A stretch of 64,000 bases of DNA from Clostridioides sp. (GCA_031261505.1 JAISJN010000008.1:434001-498000), one strand, 5' to 3'. Positions 8,429 through 18,421 are shown, counted from the stretch's first letter. A program made the numbers and translations. Notes: generated by a model from the letters alone, not told the origin.

Positions 8429-10123
8429 CTAGTATTGTTTATTCTTTCTTCTTGCGTCCCTAGCGTCTCTAGTTCCCCTAGCGTTATCCCTTTGGCCCGC
8501 ATTGTCTCTTTGGTTAGCTTTTTCTATGTTTATCTTATTTCCCTTGATTTTTATATCTTTCATTTTTTCAAGGACAGTCTTTGCATTCTTTTTAGGAACT
8601 TCAACGAATGTATACTTGTCGTATATATCTATTGAGCCTACTAATTTACCTGGAATTCCAGCTTCACCAGCTATTGCTCCAACTATGTCCTTAGCTTGTA
8701 CTCTTTGATTTCTACCTACGTTTATGAACAGTCTTATCATACCGTTTTGAGCTACTACTTTTCTATCTCCACGAGATCTGTCTCCGTAGTCTCTTCTTGG
8801 TTTTTCTTCAACTATTTCTTCTTTTAATTCATCTCCTAGAGATAATTTAAGAAGTGCTGCTGCGATGTCCATTGTAGAATAATCTTCTGAGCCCTCACAG
8901 AAATCTTCTATCCATCCCATTTGTTTGTTTAGATTTCCAGCTGTAAGAGTTTCTTTGACTTGATCGAAGAATGCTCCAACTTTTTTCTCTTCAACATCTG
9001 AGATCGTAGGTATGCTGTGTTTGATAAGTTTAGATTTAGTGTATCTTTCGATATCCTTCATCTTTCTTATGTCTTTTCCGAAGACGAAACTAAATGACAT
9101 TCCCTCTCTACCAGCTCTACCAGTTCTACCTATTCTATGAACGTAGTACTCTTCGTCTTGAGGTAGATCGTAGTTGAATACGCATTCGACATCGTCAACA
9201 TCTATACCTCTAGCTGCTACATCTGTCGCAACCAAGATATCTATTGTGCCGTGTCTAAACTTGTCCATAACTATATCCCTTTGAGATTGTTTTAAATCTC
9301 CGTGAAGTGCATCTGCAAAATATCCTCTAGCCTGTAAATCACTTACTATTTCATCTGCTCTTCTCTTTGTATTACAGAAAACAACTGAAAGTTTTGGATT
9401 GTAGACGTCTATCAATCTACATAGAACTTCCAACCTGTTTGAAGGTCTAGTTTCTATATAGTATTGTTTTATATTTGGAACTGTAAGTTCTTTTCTTACT
9501 ACCTTTATCTGAACTGGATCTTTCAGATATCTATTGATTAAATCTACAATTCCCTTAGGCATAGTCGCTGAGAAGAAAGTAGTTTGTCTTTCCTCTGGAG
9601 TATTGCTTAGTATTGTTTCGATATCTTCTCTGAATCCCATGTCTAGCATTTCGTCAGCCTCATCCAATACTACCATCTTTACTTTGTCCATTTTTATTGT
9701 TCTTCTATTTATATGGTCTATCGTTCTACCTGGAGTACCGATTATTATTTGAACTCCTGATTTCAATGATTTGATCTGTCTATCTATAGCTTGCCCCCCA
9801 TATATTGGAAGAGTCTTGATTCCTGTACAGTACTTAGCTAATTTTCTTATTTCAGTAGATACTTGGATTGCTAATTCTCTAGTTGGGCAAAGTACAACCG
9901 CTTGTAAGCTCTTATCATTTGCATCGATTTGTTCAAGGATTGGTATACTGAAGGCAGCTGTCTTACCAGTACCTGTCTGTGCTTGTCCTATAATATCTTT
10001 TCCTTCTAGTATCATTGGTATAGACTGAGCTTGGATTGGAGATGGTTCTTCAAACCCCATTTCAGAAATTGCTTTTTTTATGTCCTCATTTACTTGTAAA
10101 TCTTCAAACTTTGTTATATTCAT
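8429..10123 (-). CDS. DEAD-box ATP-dependent RNA helicase with C-terminal DbpA-type RNA-binding domain
   Basis: 'AQTGTGKTAAF', 'VLDEADEMLDMGF', 'SAT', 'VHRIGRTGRAGREG'; C-terminal 'IRLFINVGRNQRVQAKDIVGAIAGEAGIPGKLVGSIDIYDKYTFVEVP'. Confidence 0.95.
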   Translation of the reverse strand: MNITKFEDLQVNEDIKKAISEMGFEEPSPIQAQSIPMILEGKDIIGQAQTGTGKTAAFSIPILEQIDANDKSLQAVVLCPTRELAIQVSTEIRKLAKYCTGIKTLPIYGGQAIDRQIKSLKSGVQIIIGTPGRTIDHINRRTIKMDKVKMVVLDEADEMLDMGFREDIETILSNTPEERQTTFFSATMPKGIVDLINRYLKDPVQIKVVRKELTVPNIKQYYIETRPSNRLEVLCRLIDVYNPKLSVVFCNTKRRADEIVSDLQARGYFADALHGDLKQSQRDIVMDKFRHGTIDILVATDVAARGIDVDDVECVFNYDLPQDEEYYVHRIGRTGRAGREGMSFSFVFGKDIRKMKDIERYTKSKLIKHSIPTISDVEEKKVGAFFDQVKETLTAGNLNKQMGWIEDFCEGSEDYSTMDIAAALLKLSLGDELKEEIVEEKPRRDYGDRSRGDRKVVAQNGMIRLFINVGRNQRVQAKDIVGAIAGEAGIPGKLVGSIDIYDKYTFVEVPKKNAKTVLEKMKDIKIKGNKINIEKANQRDNAGQRDNARGTRDARDARRKNKQY

Positions 10124-10704
10124 ACATTTTCCTTTCTGTATAGATTACCTTTGTAATTTATCTATCTTAACTTATCTATTATACACTCCAGAAGTTTTTT
10201 GTGCAATTTATATTTTTGCATTTAATAGATATTAAATTATCAATCCAGCGCTAAGTTGTATACAGCGTATACAATATTTCCAGTCATCTACCTATCTTCC
10301 GAACCTGAGAAATCCATACCCCAATGCGATTTATCATTTACTCAGGTACAATTTACCATTTAATTTAATATCCTTTTGTCGAAGACTAGGTAGATTTCGC
10401 TTATATTTCGCATTGCACTTATACTTACTATTGTCAAGACATTAAACTCATTTACTCTAAATACTTTTGTTTTTAATTTTACCCATAATCACCACTCTAT
10501 AATCACCATGCTTTTATCTATTTTAATTTATTTTCTTCTATAGTATTTATCTTAAGCAAAGGTGTGCATACTTTAATAAAAAAAGAAAAGTCTAAATTGA
10601 ATTATTTATTCTCAATTTTACAATTTTATTATTTTGATATTTTTTTATATTATTATTCGCATAAATATGGTATTATTTATATATATTCTTTAAAAATATT
10701 CGTG

Positions 10705-10753
10705 TTTTTTAAATCTGTTACTTGAAGACTCATGTAAATCCAGATTTAAAAAA
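10705..10753 (+). promoter_or_regulatory. Perfect 13-bp inverted repeat in the pflB leader, directly upstream of the SD
   Basis: ttttttaaatctg ... cagatttaaaaaa, 23-nt loop, then aaggagg at about 10757. Confidence 0.6.
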
Positions 10754-10770
10754 TCCAAGGAGGCGCTATT

Positions 10771-13002
10771 ATGAATGAATGGCAGGGATTTGAGCAAGGC
10801 AATTGGGTAAAAGAGATAGATGTAAGAGACTTCATTCAGTTGAACTACACACCTTATGGAGGAGATGGTTCCTTCCTAACATCAGCAACCGATAACACAG
10901 AAGAACTATGGAGCCAAGTATCCATACTTTTAAAGAAAGAAAGAGAAAACGGCGGTACTCTTGATGTTAACACAGATGTAATATCTGGAATAGACGCCTA
11001 CGAGGCTGGATATATAGACAGGGATTTAGAAAAAATAGTAGGACTTCAAACAGAGGCACCACTTAAAAGAGCTATTATGCCTTACGGTGGTATAAGGATG
11101 GTTGAGACCTCTTGCAAAGAATTAGGATACGAACTTAATCCTGAAATAAAGGATATATTTACAAAATACAGAAAAACTCACAATCAAGGTGTATACGACG
11201 TCTATACTCCAGAGATGAGAAGAGCAAGAAAATCAGGTATAGTGACTGGTCTACCAGATGCATACGGTAGAGGTAGAATAATCGGCGACTATAGAAGGAT
11301 AGCTCTCTACGGAGTTGATAGACTCATAGAAGATAAAATCGCGCAGAAAGCTTCTTTAGAAGTATCTTGCATAGATGAGGATGTAATCAGATTAAGAGAA
11401 GAAATAAGTTCACAAATAAATGCATTACAACAGCTTATAAACCTCGGTAAAACATATGGAATGGACCTAGCTAGACCTGCTAGTAACTCTCAAGAAGCAG
11501 TGCAATGGCTATACTTTGGATATCTAGCTGCAGTCAAAGATGAAAACGGAGCTGCTATGTCTATAGGTAGAACATCTACCTTCCTAGATATCTACTTTGA
11601 AAGGGATTTAAGAAACAAAGAAATTACAGAATTAGAAATACAAGAACTCATGGACCATTTTGTGATGAAACTTAGACTGGTTAGATTCCTAAGGACTAGC
11701 GAATACAACGAATTATTCTCAGGAGATCCAACTTGGGTAACAGAAAGCATCGGAGGTATGGGGCTAGACGGGAGAACACTTGTAACAAAGAACTCATTTA
11801 GAGTTCTAAACACACTTTACACTCTAGGACCATCACCAGAACCAAACCTTACAGTACTTTGGTCTCAAAGACTCCCTGAAGGATTTAAAAAATTCTGCTC
11901 TAAGGTATCTATAGACACTAGCTCTGTACAGTACGAAAACGACGACCTGATGAAAAGATACTGGGGAGACGATTACGGTATCGCTTGTTGTGTATCTGCA
12001 ATGAGAATCGGTAAACAAATGCAGTTTTTCGGAGCTAGGGTAAACCTTGCTAAAACCCTTCTATACGCTATAAACGGTGGTGTAGATGAAAAATCAGGAG
12101 TTCAAGTCGGACCTAAGTTTGCTCCTATAACTTCTGAATACCTAGACTACGACGAGGTATTAGCTAGATTTGAACCATTTACAGATTGGTTGGCTAACCT
12201 TTACGTAAATACTTTAAATGTGATTCACTATATGCACGATAAATATTCTTACGAAGCTCTAGAAATGGCTTTACACGATAGGGATGTATTTAGGACAATG
12301 GCTTGTGGTATGGCTGGGCTGTCAGTATGCGTCGACTCGCTTTCAGCTATCAAATACGCTAAGGTAAAACCTATAAGAAACGACGAAGGAATAGCAATAG
12401 ACTTTGAAATAGACGGAGATTTCCCTAAATACGGAAACAACGACGACATGGTTGACAATATAGCAGTTTGGTTGGTGAAAGATTTCATGACTAAGATCAA
12501 AAAGAACAAAACTTACAGAAATGCCTTCCCAACTCAATCAATACTTACTATAACTTCTAACGTAGTTTATGGTAAGAAGACAGGCTCTACTCCAGACGGT
12601 AGAAAGAAAGGTGAGCCATTTGCTCCAGGTGCAAACCCAATGCACGGTAGGGATTCAAACGGCGCTCTAGCTTCTCTATCATCTGTAGCTAAACTTCCAT
12701 ACGAGTACGCTCAAGACGGTATCTCTAATACCTTCTCAATCGTACCAGGAGCTCTCGGAAAGAGTATGGGTGAAAGGGTTGTAAACCTAGCAGCGATGAT
12801 GGACGGATACTTCGGACAGGACGCTCACCACTTAAATGTCAACGTGTTTGACAGGTCGACTCTCGAAGATGCTATGCAACATCCAGAGGAATATCCACAA
12901 CTTACTGTAAGGGTATCTGGTTACGCTGTCAACTTCATTAAATTGACTAGAGAACAACAGGTGGATGTAATAAACAGAACCTTCCACGGCAAGATGAGGT
13001 AA
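10771..13002 (+). CDS. pflB: Formate C-acetyltransferase (pyruvate formate-lyase)
   Basis: Active-site '[27 protein letters not shown]', glycyl radical motif '[12 protein letters not shown]', '[16 protein letters not shown]'. Confidence 0.97.
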   Translation: MNEWQGFEQGNWVKEIDVRDFIQLNYTPYGGDGSFLTSATDNTEELWSQVSILLKKERENGGTLDVNTDVISGIDAYEAGYIDRDLEKIVGLQTEAPLKRAIMPYGGIRMVETSCKELGYELNPEIKDIFTKYRKTHNQGVYDVYTPEMRRARKSGIVTGLPDAYGRGRIIGDYRRIALYGVDRLIEDKIAQKASLEVSCIDEDVIRLREEISSQINALQQLINLGKTYGMDLARPASNSQEAVQWLYFGYLAAVKDENGAAMSIGRTSTFLDIYFERDLRNKEITELEIQELMDHFVMKLRLVRFLRTSEYNELFSGDPTWVTESIGGMGLDGRTLVTKNSFRVLNTLYTLGPSPEPNLTVLWSQRLPEGFKKFCSKVSIDTSSVQYENDDLMKRYWGDDYGIACCVSAMRIGKQMQFFGARVNLAKTLLYAINGGVDEKSGVQVGPKFAPITSEYLDYDEVLARFEPFTDWLANLYVNTLNVIHYMHDKYSYEALEMALHDRDVFRTMACGMAGLSVCVDSLSAIKYAKVKPIRNDEGIAIDFEIDGDFPKYGNNDDMVDNIAVWLVKDFMTKIKKNKTYRNAFPTQSILTITSNVVYGKKTGSTPDGRKKGEPFAPGANPMHGRDSNGALASLSSVAKLPYEYAQDGISNTFSIVPGALGKSMGERVVNLAAMMDGYFGQDAHHLNVNVFDRSTLEDAMQHPEEYPQLTVRVSGYAVNFIKLTREQQVDVINRTFHGKMR

Positions 13003-13020
13003 ATTTTAAATAAAAACAAT

Positions 13021-13058
13021 GAACCCAGTATGAATATAATAATTCCACTGGGTTTTTA
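13021..13058 (+). terminator. Intrinsic terminator after pflB
   Basis: aacccagt ... actgggttttta. Confidence 0.8.
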
Positions 13059-13243
13059 TATTTCTTATTTAACACAAAAAATATATCTATAACACATTTA
13101 TCTCAAGTTATAAACTTTTTTATCGATTTCTTTCACAAATTTATGTATTCTACATATATTAATACGTGTAGGATTCTAATATTCTTAGATTAAAATCTTA
13201 CGTCAACGTTAAATCTATATTGATTTCATTAGGAGATGATATA

Positions 13244-14437
13244 ATGAGTTTTAATAACTGTAACAACCATAGACCTGACAATGATTCACGTCGCCCCTAT
13301 TATGACAGAGATGACGACTACTCTAACTCAGGCTCTAACAGACCTAACTATAACCAGCACCGTCCTCCATTCTTTGATTTATGTGGCTACGACTGCTGTG
13401 ACCCGTGTTGCCGCGGCCCTAGAGTATACTATATAGAATGTATGAGTCCAACGCAGCCTACTCAACCAACACAACCTACTCAGCCAACTGAACCTACTCA
13501 ACCAACGCAACCTACTCAACCGACTCAACCGGTATTTGCCTGCCCTCCAAATATTTATATAGGCAATAGCCTCTCAAACAACATAAGCATAATAAACACA
13601 AATACAAATACGGTGACATCTACAATATCACTTGCAAATCCACCACTTGGAATATCGTGGAATCCAAACACCAACCTGCTCTACGTAGCTACTCCAGCGT
13701 CGAACACGCTAGAGGTAATAGACGCTAATACAAATAAAATTGTAGCTACTATTCCTGTAGGAATTACACCAGGTATGGCAAAGGTAAATCCAAATACAAA
13801 TTTAATCTATGTGCCTAACAGCGGTTCTGACAACGTGAGCGTAATAAATGGTTCTACTAATCAGATTATAGCTACTATTCCAGTCTCTACCTACCCACAT
13901 GGACTATTAGTAAATCCAAATACAAATCTAATATATGTATCCAATCTTACTTCACATAATATAAGTGTAATAAGTGGTGCTACTAATCAAATTATAGCTA
14001 CTGTCGCTGTAGGAAGCGTACCTCTTAATTTTGAAATAAATACAAATACAAACTTACTGTATGTAGCAAATAGAGGTTCTGACAACGTAAGCTATATAGA
14101 TACGGCTACAAACCAGATCGTCGGTACTATTCCTGTAGGAGAGTACCCAACAGGTGTCGACGTCGATCCAAATTCAAATATGATATATATATCCAATCTT
14201 GAATCTGGCAATATAAGCGTTATATACGGTCCTACCAATACTATTGTGGATACGATTCCTGTAGGTTCTTCACCATATGGAATAGACGTCAATCCATATA
14301 CAAGACTAGCGTATATAACAAATTTGAGAGACAATTCCGTAAGCGTTATAGATACTTCAACTAATAAGGTTGTAAAGACAATTCCAGTCGGATCTTCTCC
14401 GATGTACCTCAGCACATGTATGTGGACCGACAAATAA
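13244..14437 (+). CDS. YVTN-type beta-propeller repeat protein with Cys-rich N-terminus and (TQP)n linker; candidate spore or cell surface protein
   Basis: 'DLCGYDCCDPCCRGPRVYYIEC', 'PTQPTQPTQPTQPTEPTQ...', then about seven repeats of the form 'NPNTNLIYVPNSGSDNVSVINGSTNQIIATIPVG'. Start chosen at MSFNNCN; the supplied ORF starts at 13220. Confidence 0.85.
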   Translation: MSFNNCNNHRPDNDSRRPYYDRDDDYSNSGSNRPNYNQHRPPFFDLCGYDCCDPCCRGPRVYYIECMSPTQPTQPTQPTQPTEPTQPTQPTQPTQPVFACPPNIYIGNSLSNNISIINTNTNTVTSTISLANPPLGISWNPNTNLLYVATPASNTLEVIDANTNKIVATIPVGITPGMAKVNPNTNLIYVPNSGSDNVSVINGSTNQIIATIPVSTYPHGLLVNPNTNLIYVSNLTSHNISVISGATNQIIATVAVGSVPLNFEINTNTNLLYVANRGSDNVSYIDTATNQIVGTIPVGEYPTGVDVDPNSNMIYISNLESGNISVIYGPTNTIVDTIPVGSSPYGIDVNPYTRLAYITNLRDNSVSVIDTSTNKVVKTIPVGSSPMYLSTCMWTDK

Positions 14438-14477
14438 AAATTCTCATTTCATTTAAAAGTAAATAATAATTTAAAGC

Positions 14478-14522
14478 ATGTCGATAAAATCTACAGAATG
14501 TAATTTTACTGACATGCTTTAT
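14478..14522 (+). terminator. Intrinsic terminator after the YVTN gene
   Basis: aaagcatgtc ... gacatgctttattt. Confidence 0.65.
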
Positions 14523-14611
14523 TTAAATATTTAAATCCCATTGAAATGAGAATATCCCTACAAAATGCAGGGATATTTCTCTATTTATGTTTATATGTCT
14601 ATTCCATTTTT

Positions 14612-15262
14612 TCAGATAATAGCAGGAAGTAGTGCACAAGCAGAGCAGTTGTCTATACAATCAACCATTCTTTTTAGCAATGCTCCATCGCTTCTTTTGA
14701 CATCTCTCAAACGCCACCTCAGCCTTTCAACCTCGTATTTGGAGAAATATTTTTTTAGCAGCCTACTCTTATTTAGAAGTGCTCCTAGTACAACTATTTC
14801 TGCTGGAACTTCCTCCTTTATCAAGACTTCTATACGTATATCTTCAACCACCTCGGTTACCGCTCTTCCATTTGGTGTGAAAAATATTTTATCTCTGAAC
14901 AATCCCCTATGTATTTCCTCAGTCACGTACCCTCCCCCTACAATGGACATACCTATTGATTCGAATAATTCATCCTGTTTTCTACGATTGTAATGCTTAT
15001 CTACTAGTTTTTCAATTTTTATACTCTTGCTCTCCTCGATAATTTCGTATATAGCTGTCAAATATAATTTTTCTGGTGGCAATTTTTTATTTATCAGTAC
15101 CCTGTTTTTTTCATCCAAGCAAACAATGCCGTCTGTCAATAATTCGAGCAGTCCGCCAGCTAAAAGGCAGATTGCGCTTTCATATGAGTTTATTAATGCT
15201 GTGCTTCCTTGTGGTTTCAATGCACATAGGAAAAATTTCTGAGTATAAGATAGATGTTTCAT
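14612..15262 (-). CDS. GPP34 (GOLPH3-like phosphoprotein) family protein, tentative
   Basis: 'FFLCALKPQGSTALINSYESAICLLAGGLLELLTDGIVCLDEKNRVLI' and 'EVPAEIVVLGALLNKSRLLKKYFSKYEVERLRWRLRDVKRSD' resemble the helical GPP34 pattern. Confidence 0.6.
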   Translation of the reverse strand: MKHLSYTQKFFLCALKPQGSTALINSYESAICLLAGGLLELLTDGIVCLDEKNRVLINKKLPPEKLYLTAIYEIIEESKSIKIEKLVDKHYNRRKQDELFESIGMSIVGGGYVTEEIHRGLFRDKIFFTPNGRAVTEVVEDIRIEVLIKEEVPAEIVVLGALLNKSRLLKKYFSKYEVERLRWRLRDVKRSDGALLKRMVDCIDNCSACALLPAII

Positions 15263-15579
15263 TGAATTTCCTCCTTAAAATAATATTTTGATGGCTATTT
15301 ATACAAACCATCCAATCCAGATTATTGTTAAATCACTTAATCACTTCTGTAAAAGATTTGTATTTTTGACTTACTGTGTTAATAACATAATACAATAATT
15401 TAATCATACATGTCAAGCATTCTGTATGTATTTTTATTGTTTTTGATAATAGCCTGTGCTCCGGTTAAATGGTAAACGTTTGCGATGACGATTGCTTACA
15501 ATGACATTTATCTAAAGTTATTAATGATAGATTCACTGCTTATGGTATAATTTAAGGGCAAGCACATTAATTTTTTGAG

Positions 15580-16323
15580 GTGATAGATATGTTAAAAGGA
15601 AAAATTCATTCGATAGAAACTTTCGGAACCGTAGATGGTCCTGGTATAAGATACGTAATCTTCTTCCAAGGTTGTCCATTGAAATGCAAGTACTGCCACA
15701 ACCGCGACACTTGGGATACCTCTGGCGGCAAAGAATACACTGTAGATGAGCTAATAAACGATGCTCAGAAATACAAATCGTACAGAAACGCCTCAGGTGG
15801 TGGTATGACTATTTCTGGAGGGGAACCTACACTCCAACCAGAGTTTTTGACAAAACTTTTTAAAGACGCTAAGAAAAACAAAATCCACACCTGCTTAGAT
15901 ACCTGTGGATTCGTCGACATAGGCGTAGTTGATCCAATTTTGGACAATACCGACCTAGTCATGTTAGACCTAAAGCACATGATTGACGAGGAATGTATAA
16001 AACTCACAGGCGTAACCGCCCAGAAAGCTAAAAGGCTAGCTCTACACCTTCGTGATAGAAATATTCCAGTCTGGATAAAACACGTCCTTGTCCCTGGAAT
16101 CAGCGATACAAAGGAGAATCTTGAAGCACTTGGTAAGTTTATAGCTTCTCTAACAAATGTAGAAAGGGTGGAATTACTACCCTACCATTCTATGGGTGTA
16201 CATAAATGGGAAGAACTCGATATCGATTATGAATTGAAGGACATAAGAGATGGAAATCAAGAAGACATAGTTGCTGCGAGCAAAATCCTCAATCAATTCG
16301 GCGTCGACGTATACAACGCATAA
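15580..16323 (+). CDS. pflA: Pyruvate formate-lyase activating enzyme (radical SAM)
   Basis: 'GTVDGPGIRYVIFFQGCPLKCKYCHNRDTWD', 'SGGEPTLQPEF'. Confidence 0.97.
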   Translation: MIDMLKGKIHSIETFGTVDGPGIRYVIFFQGCPLKCKYCHNRDTWDTSGGKEYTVDELINDAQKYKSYRNASGGGMTISGGEPTLQPEFLTKLFKDAKKNKIHTCLDTCGFVDIGVVDPILDNTDLVMLDLKHMIDEECIKLTGVTAQKAKRLALHLRDRNIPVWIKHVLVPGISDTKENLEALGKFIASLTNVERVELLPYHSMGVHKWEELDIDYELKDIRDGNQEDIVAASKILNQFGVDVYNA

Positions 16324-16673
16324 ATAAGTATATGTATAAATTCTAATTATTATGGAAAATTTTAATCCCTTAAGTTGAAAAAGATGTCCCCCACCTCTTT
16401 ATGTAGCAGGGCATCTTTTTTTCATAGTTTTTAATCAAAAGTGCTAAATTTGTTCTTCTTAGTTTGAACTTTACATTTTACTGAAAAAGTTTTAAAAAAC
16501 AAGAAAATATTAATTTGTATATTGTATTTTTATTGTTTTTTTTGTCGCTTTTTGCTATAATATAAGAAGGTTATCCCCCTGATAACCCTAGTTAGTTAAT
16601 ATATCTATTCCCAATCCCCTTTTTATAAATTTTTTTATAAAGAACACTGGTTAATAGCGAAAGATTAACTAAA

Positions 16674-16708
16674 ATGCAAAAAAGAGCTTCCCCAAAGCTC
16701 TTTTTTGC
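16674..16708 (+). terminator. Terminator-like hairpin
   Basis: gcaaaaaagagcttccccaaagctcttttttgc. Confidence 0.7.
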
Positions 16709-16763
16709 TGTGACTAAATAATCTTATAAAATTTCTATCCTAATCTTAAATAATTTCTTTGCG

Positions 16764-16822
16764 TTCTCATTTCGCGTGTACTAAGAGCACTCATTGAAAT
16801 CTTTGAATCACAGTTTAATATT
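16764..16822 (+). repeat. Dispersed intergenic repeat, 3'-half copy F
   Basis: tctcatttcgcgtgtactaagagcactcattgaaatctttgaatcacagtttaatatt aligns with the 3' half of copy A. Confidence 0.55.
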
Positions 16823-16960
16823 CAAGCTCTATCTCATCTTCATCCTCCCTGTACTCGAGTATATCCGCGGGCTGACAATTGAGCGCCTTACATATTTCAT
16901 TTAAGGTCGAAAACCTTATCGCCTTTGCCTTGTTGTTTTTTAATATCGATAGGTTTGCAA
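16816..16960 (-). pseudogene. Truncated XRE-family HTH regulator of the YozG type; 5' portion missing
   Basis: The minus strand reads 'DIANLSILKNNKAKAIRFSTLNEICKALNCQPADILEYREDEDEIELEY*' with no upstream start or first HTH helix; it overlaps the DUF2975 3' end in another frame. Confidence 0.7.
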
Positions 16961-17365
16961 TGTCAAATTAATATTGTCAACTGATATCCGACTCATTCCC
17001 GTATTCCCTTTGTTAAATAAATCTATAATGGACACCACTAATAGTGAAATCCCCATTGTATTTAATTTACCTACATTTTCACTGATAAACGGAGTTGTAA
17101 AGAAACTTCCTTTGATCCACAACATATTGAAAAAAACTATAAAATACGCCACACAGTAGACCCATCCTATTACAAGCTCTGCTAATTTAATAATGCTAAA
17201 GTCGCCTATCAACATATAACCTCCAACAAATGGACCGATTAACGCAGCGCCGCCAAGACCGCATAAGGCTAGTATCAATACCACCCTCGAAAGAGTCATT
17301 ATAAAACTTCTACCTCCTTTTACTAAATTTTTCTCTAATCTGTTTTTTCTAATATTACTACTCAT
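16940..17365 (-). CDS. DUF2975-like membrane protein
   Basis: 'FFNMLWIKGSFFTTPFISENVGKLNTMGISLLVVSIIDLF' pattern and location next to a YozG-like HTH remnant. Confidence 0.65.
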   Translation of the reverse strand: MSSNIRKNRLEKNLVKGGRSFIMTLSRVVLILALCGLGGAALIGPFVGGYMLIGDFSIIKLAELVIGWVYCVAYFIVFFNMLWIKGSFFTTPFISENVGKLNTMGISLLVVSIIDLFNKGNTGMSRISVDNINLTLQTYRY

Positions 17366-17490
17366 AGACCAATCCTTACCTTCATATTCATATTTTCTAT
17401 ATTTCCATACTGTGATTATATTAAATTAATTATCATTATCAATAATTATTTATTGTATTTTAGTTTTTTTTATTTATAGATGATAATTTA

Positions 17491-17594
17491 TAACTTGAGA
17501 TAAATGTCCCTCACCTCTACAGGTGGCGGGCATAAATCTCATTTTAGTGTGAGTCAAATCTCCCACTGAAAGCGTTGAATAGCCATTTAATACT
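17491..17594 (+). repeat. Dispersed two-hairpin intergenic repeat, copy A
   Basis: taacttgagataaatgtccctcacctctacaggtggcgggcataaatctcattttagtgtgagtcaaatctcccactgaaagcgttgaatagccatttaatac. Confidence 0.85.
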
Positions 17595-17686
17595 GGTTGT
17601 GTGCCTGTTCGATTTAAATTTTCCATGAATATCCTAAATAAAAAAATACCCCGACCGATGTTTCCACCAATCGAGGTACGTGTGTA

Positions 17687-18421
17687 CTATAATACTTTTC
17701 TTAAAAAGTCCTTTGTTCTATCGCTCTTAGGGTTTTCAAACACCTGCTCTGGAGTTCCATCCTCCAAAATAGATCCTTGGTCCACAAATATTACTCTATC
17801 TGCAACTTCCTTGGCGAACCCCATCTCATGTGTAACTATTGCCATTGTCATGCCTTCTTTCGCAAGTTCCTTTATGACATCTAGAACTTCACCTACCATC
17901 TCTGGATCTAAGGCTGATGTCGGCTCGTCGAATAACATCATATCTGGCTCCATAGCAAGCGCCCTCGCTATAGCTATTCTTTGTTTTTGACCACCTGATA
18001 ACTGAGAAGGATATCCGTCTTTCTTTTCGAATAGCCCAACCCTCTTGAGCAAGGTCTCAGCTTTCTCTGTGGCCTCCTTATCGCTCATCTTGCCCAGTTT
18101 GATAGGAGCTAGCTTGATGTTGTCAATCACGCTCTTATGTGGGAAGAGGTTGAAATTTTGGAATACCATTCCTATCTTCTGTCTAACAGAGTCTATATTT
18201 ACTTTTTTGTCGGCTATGTTTTTACCTTCAAATATTACCTCTCCGCCAGTCGGTACTTCGAGTAGGTTCATACATCTAAGCAAGGTACTCTTTCCCGATC
18301 CACTCGGTCCTACTATTACCAGAATTTCTCCCTTTTTAATTTCTAAATCTATATTTTTGAGTACAGTCAAGTCTCCGAATTTCTTGGTTAAATTCTTTAT
18401 ATTTATCATATTATCACTCAC
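17687..18421 (-). CDS. Polar amino acid ABC transporter ATP-binding protein
   Basis: '[20 protein letters not shown]', '[48 protein letters not shown]'. Confidence 0.95.
   Translation of the reverse strand: MSDNMINIKNLTKKFGDLTVLKNIDLEIKKGEILVIVGPSGSGKSTLLRCMNLLEVPTGGEVIFEGKNIADKKVNIDSVRQKIGMVFQNFNLFPHKSVIDNIKLAPIKLGKMSDKEATEKAETLLKRVGLFEKKDGYPSQLSGGQKQRIAIARALAMEPDMMLFDEPTSALDPEMVGEVLDVIKELAKEGMTMAIVTHEMGFAKEVADRVIFVDQGSILEDGTPEQVFENPKSDRTKDFLRKVL

Noticed and set aside
10130-10700. 640-bp intergenic region upstream of pflB considered as containing a gene or riboswitch
   Set aside because: No ORF with support and no recognisable riboswitch core. It is very AT-rich and probably a regulatory/promoter region only.
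13450-13530. Short direct repeats (cagcctactcaaccaaca...) considered as CRISPR-like
   Set aside because: They encode an in-frame (TQP)n linker. There are no unique spacers of CRISPR length and no cas genes.
15520-15565. Possible Fnr/Rex operator or riboswitch upstream of pflA
   Set aside because: No convincing palindromic consensus could be read. The visible motif fits a decayed copy of the dispersed repeat.
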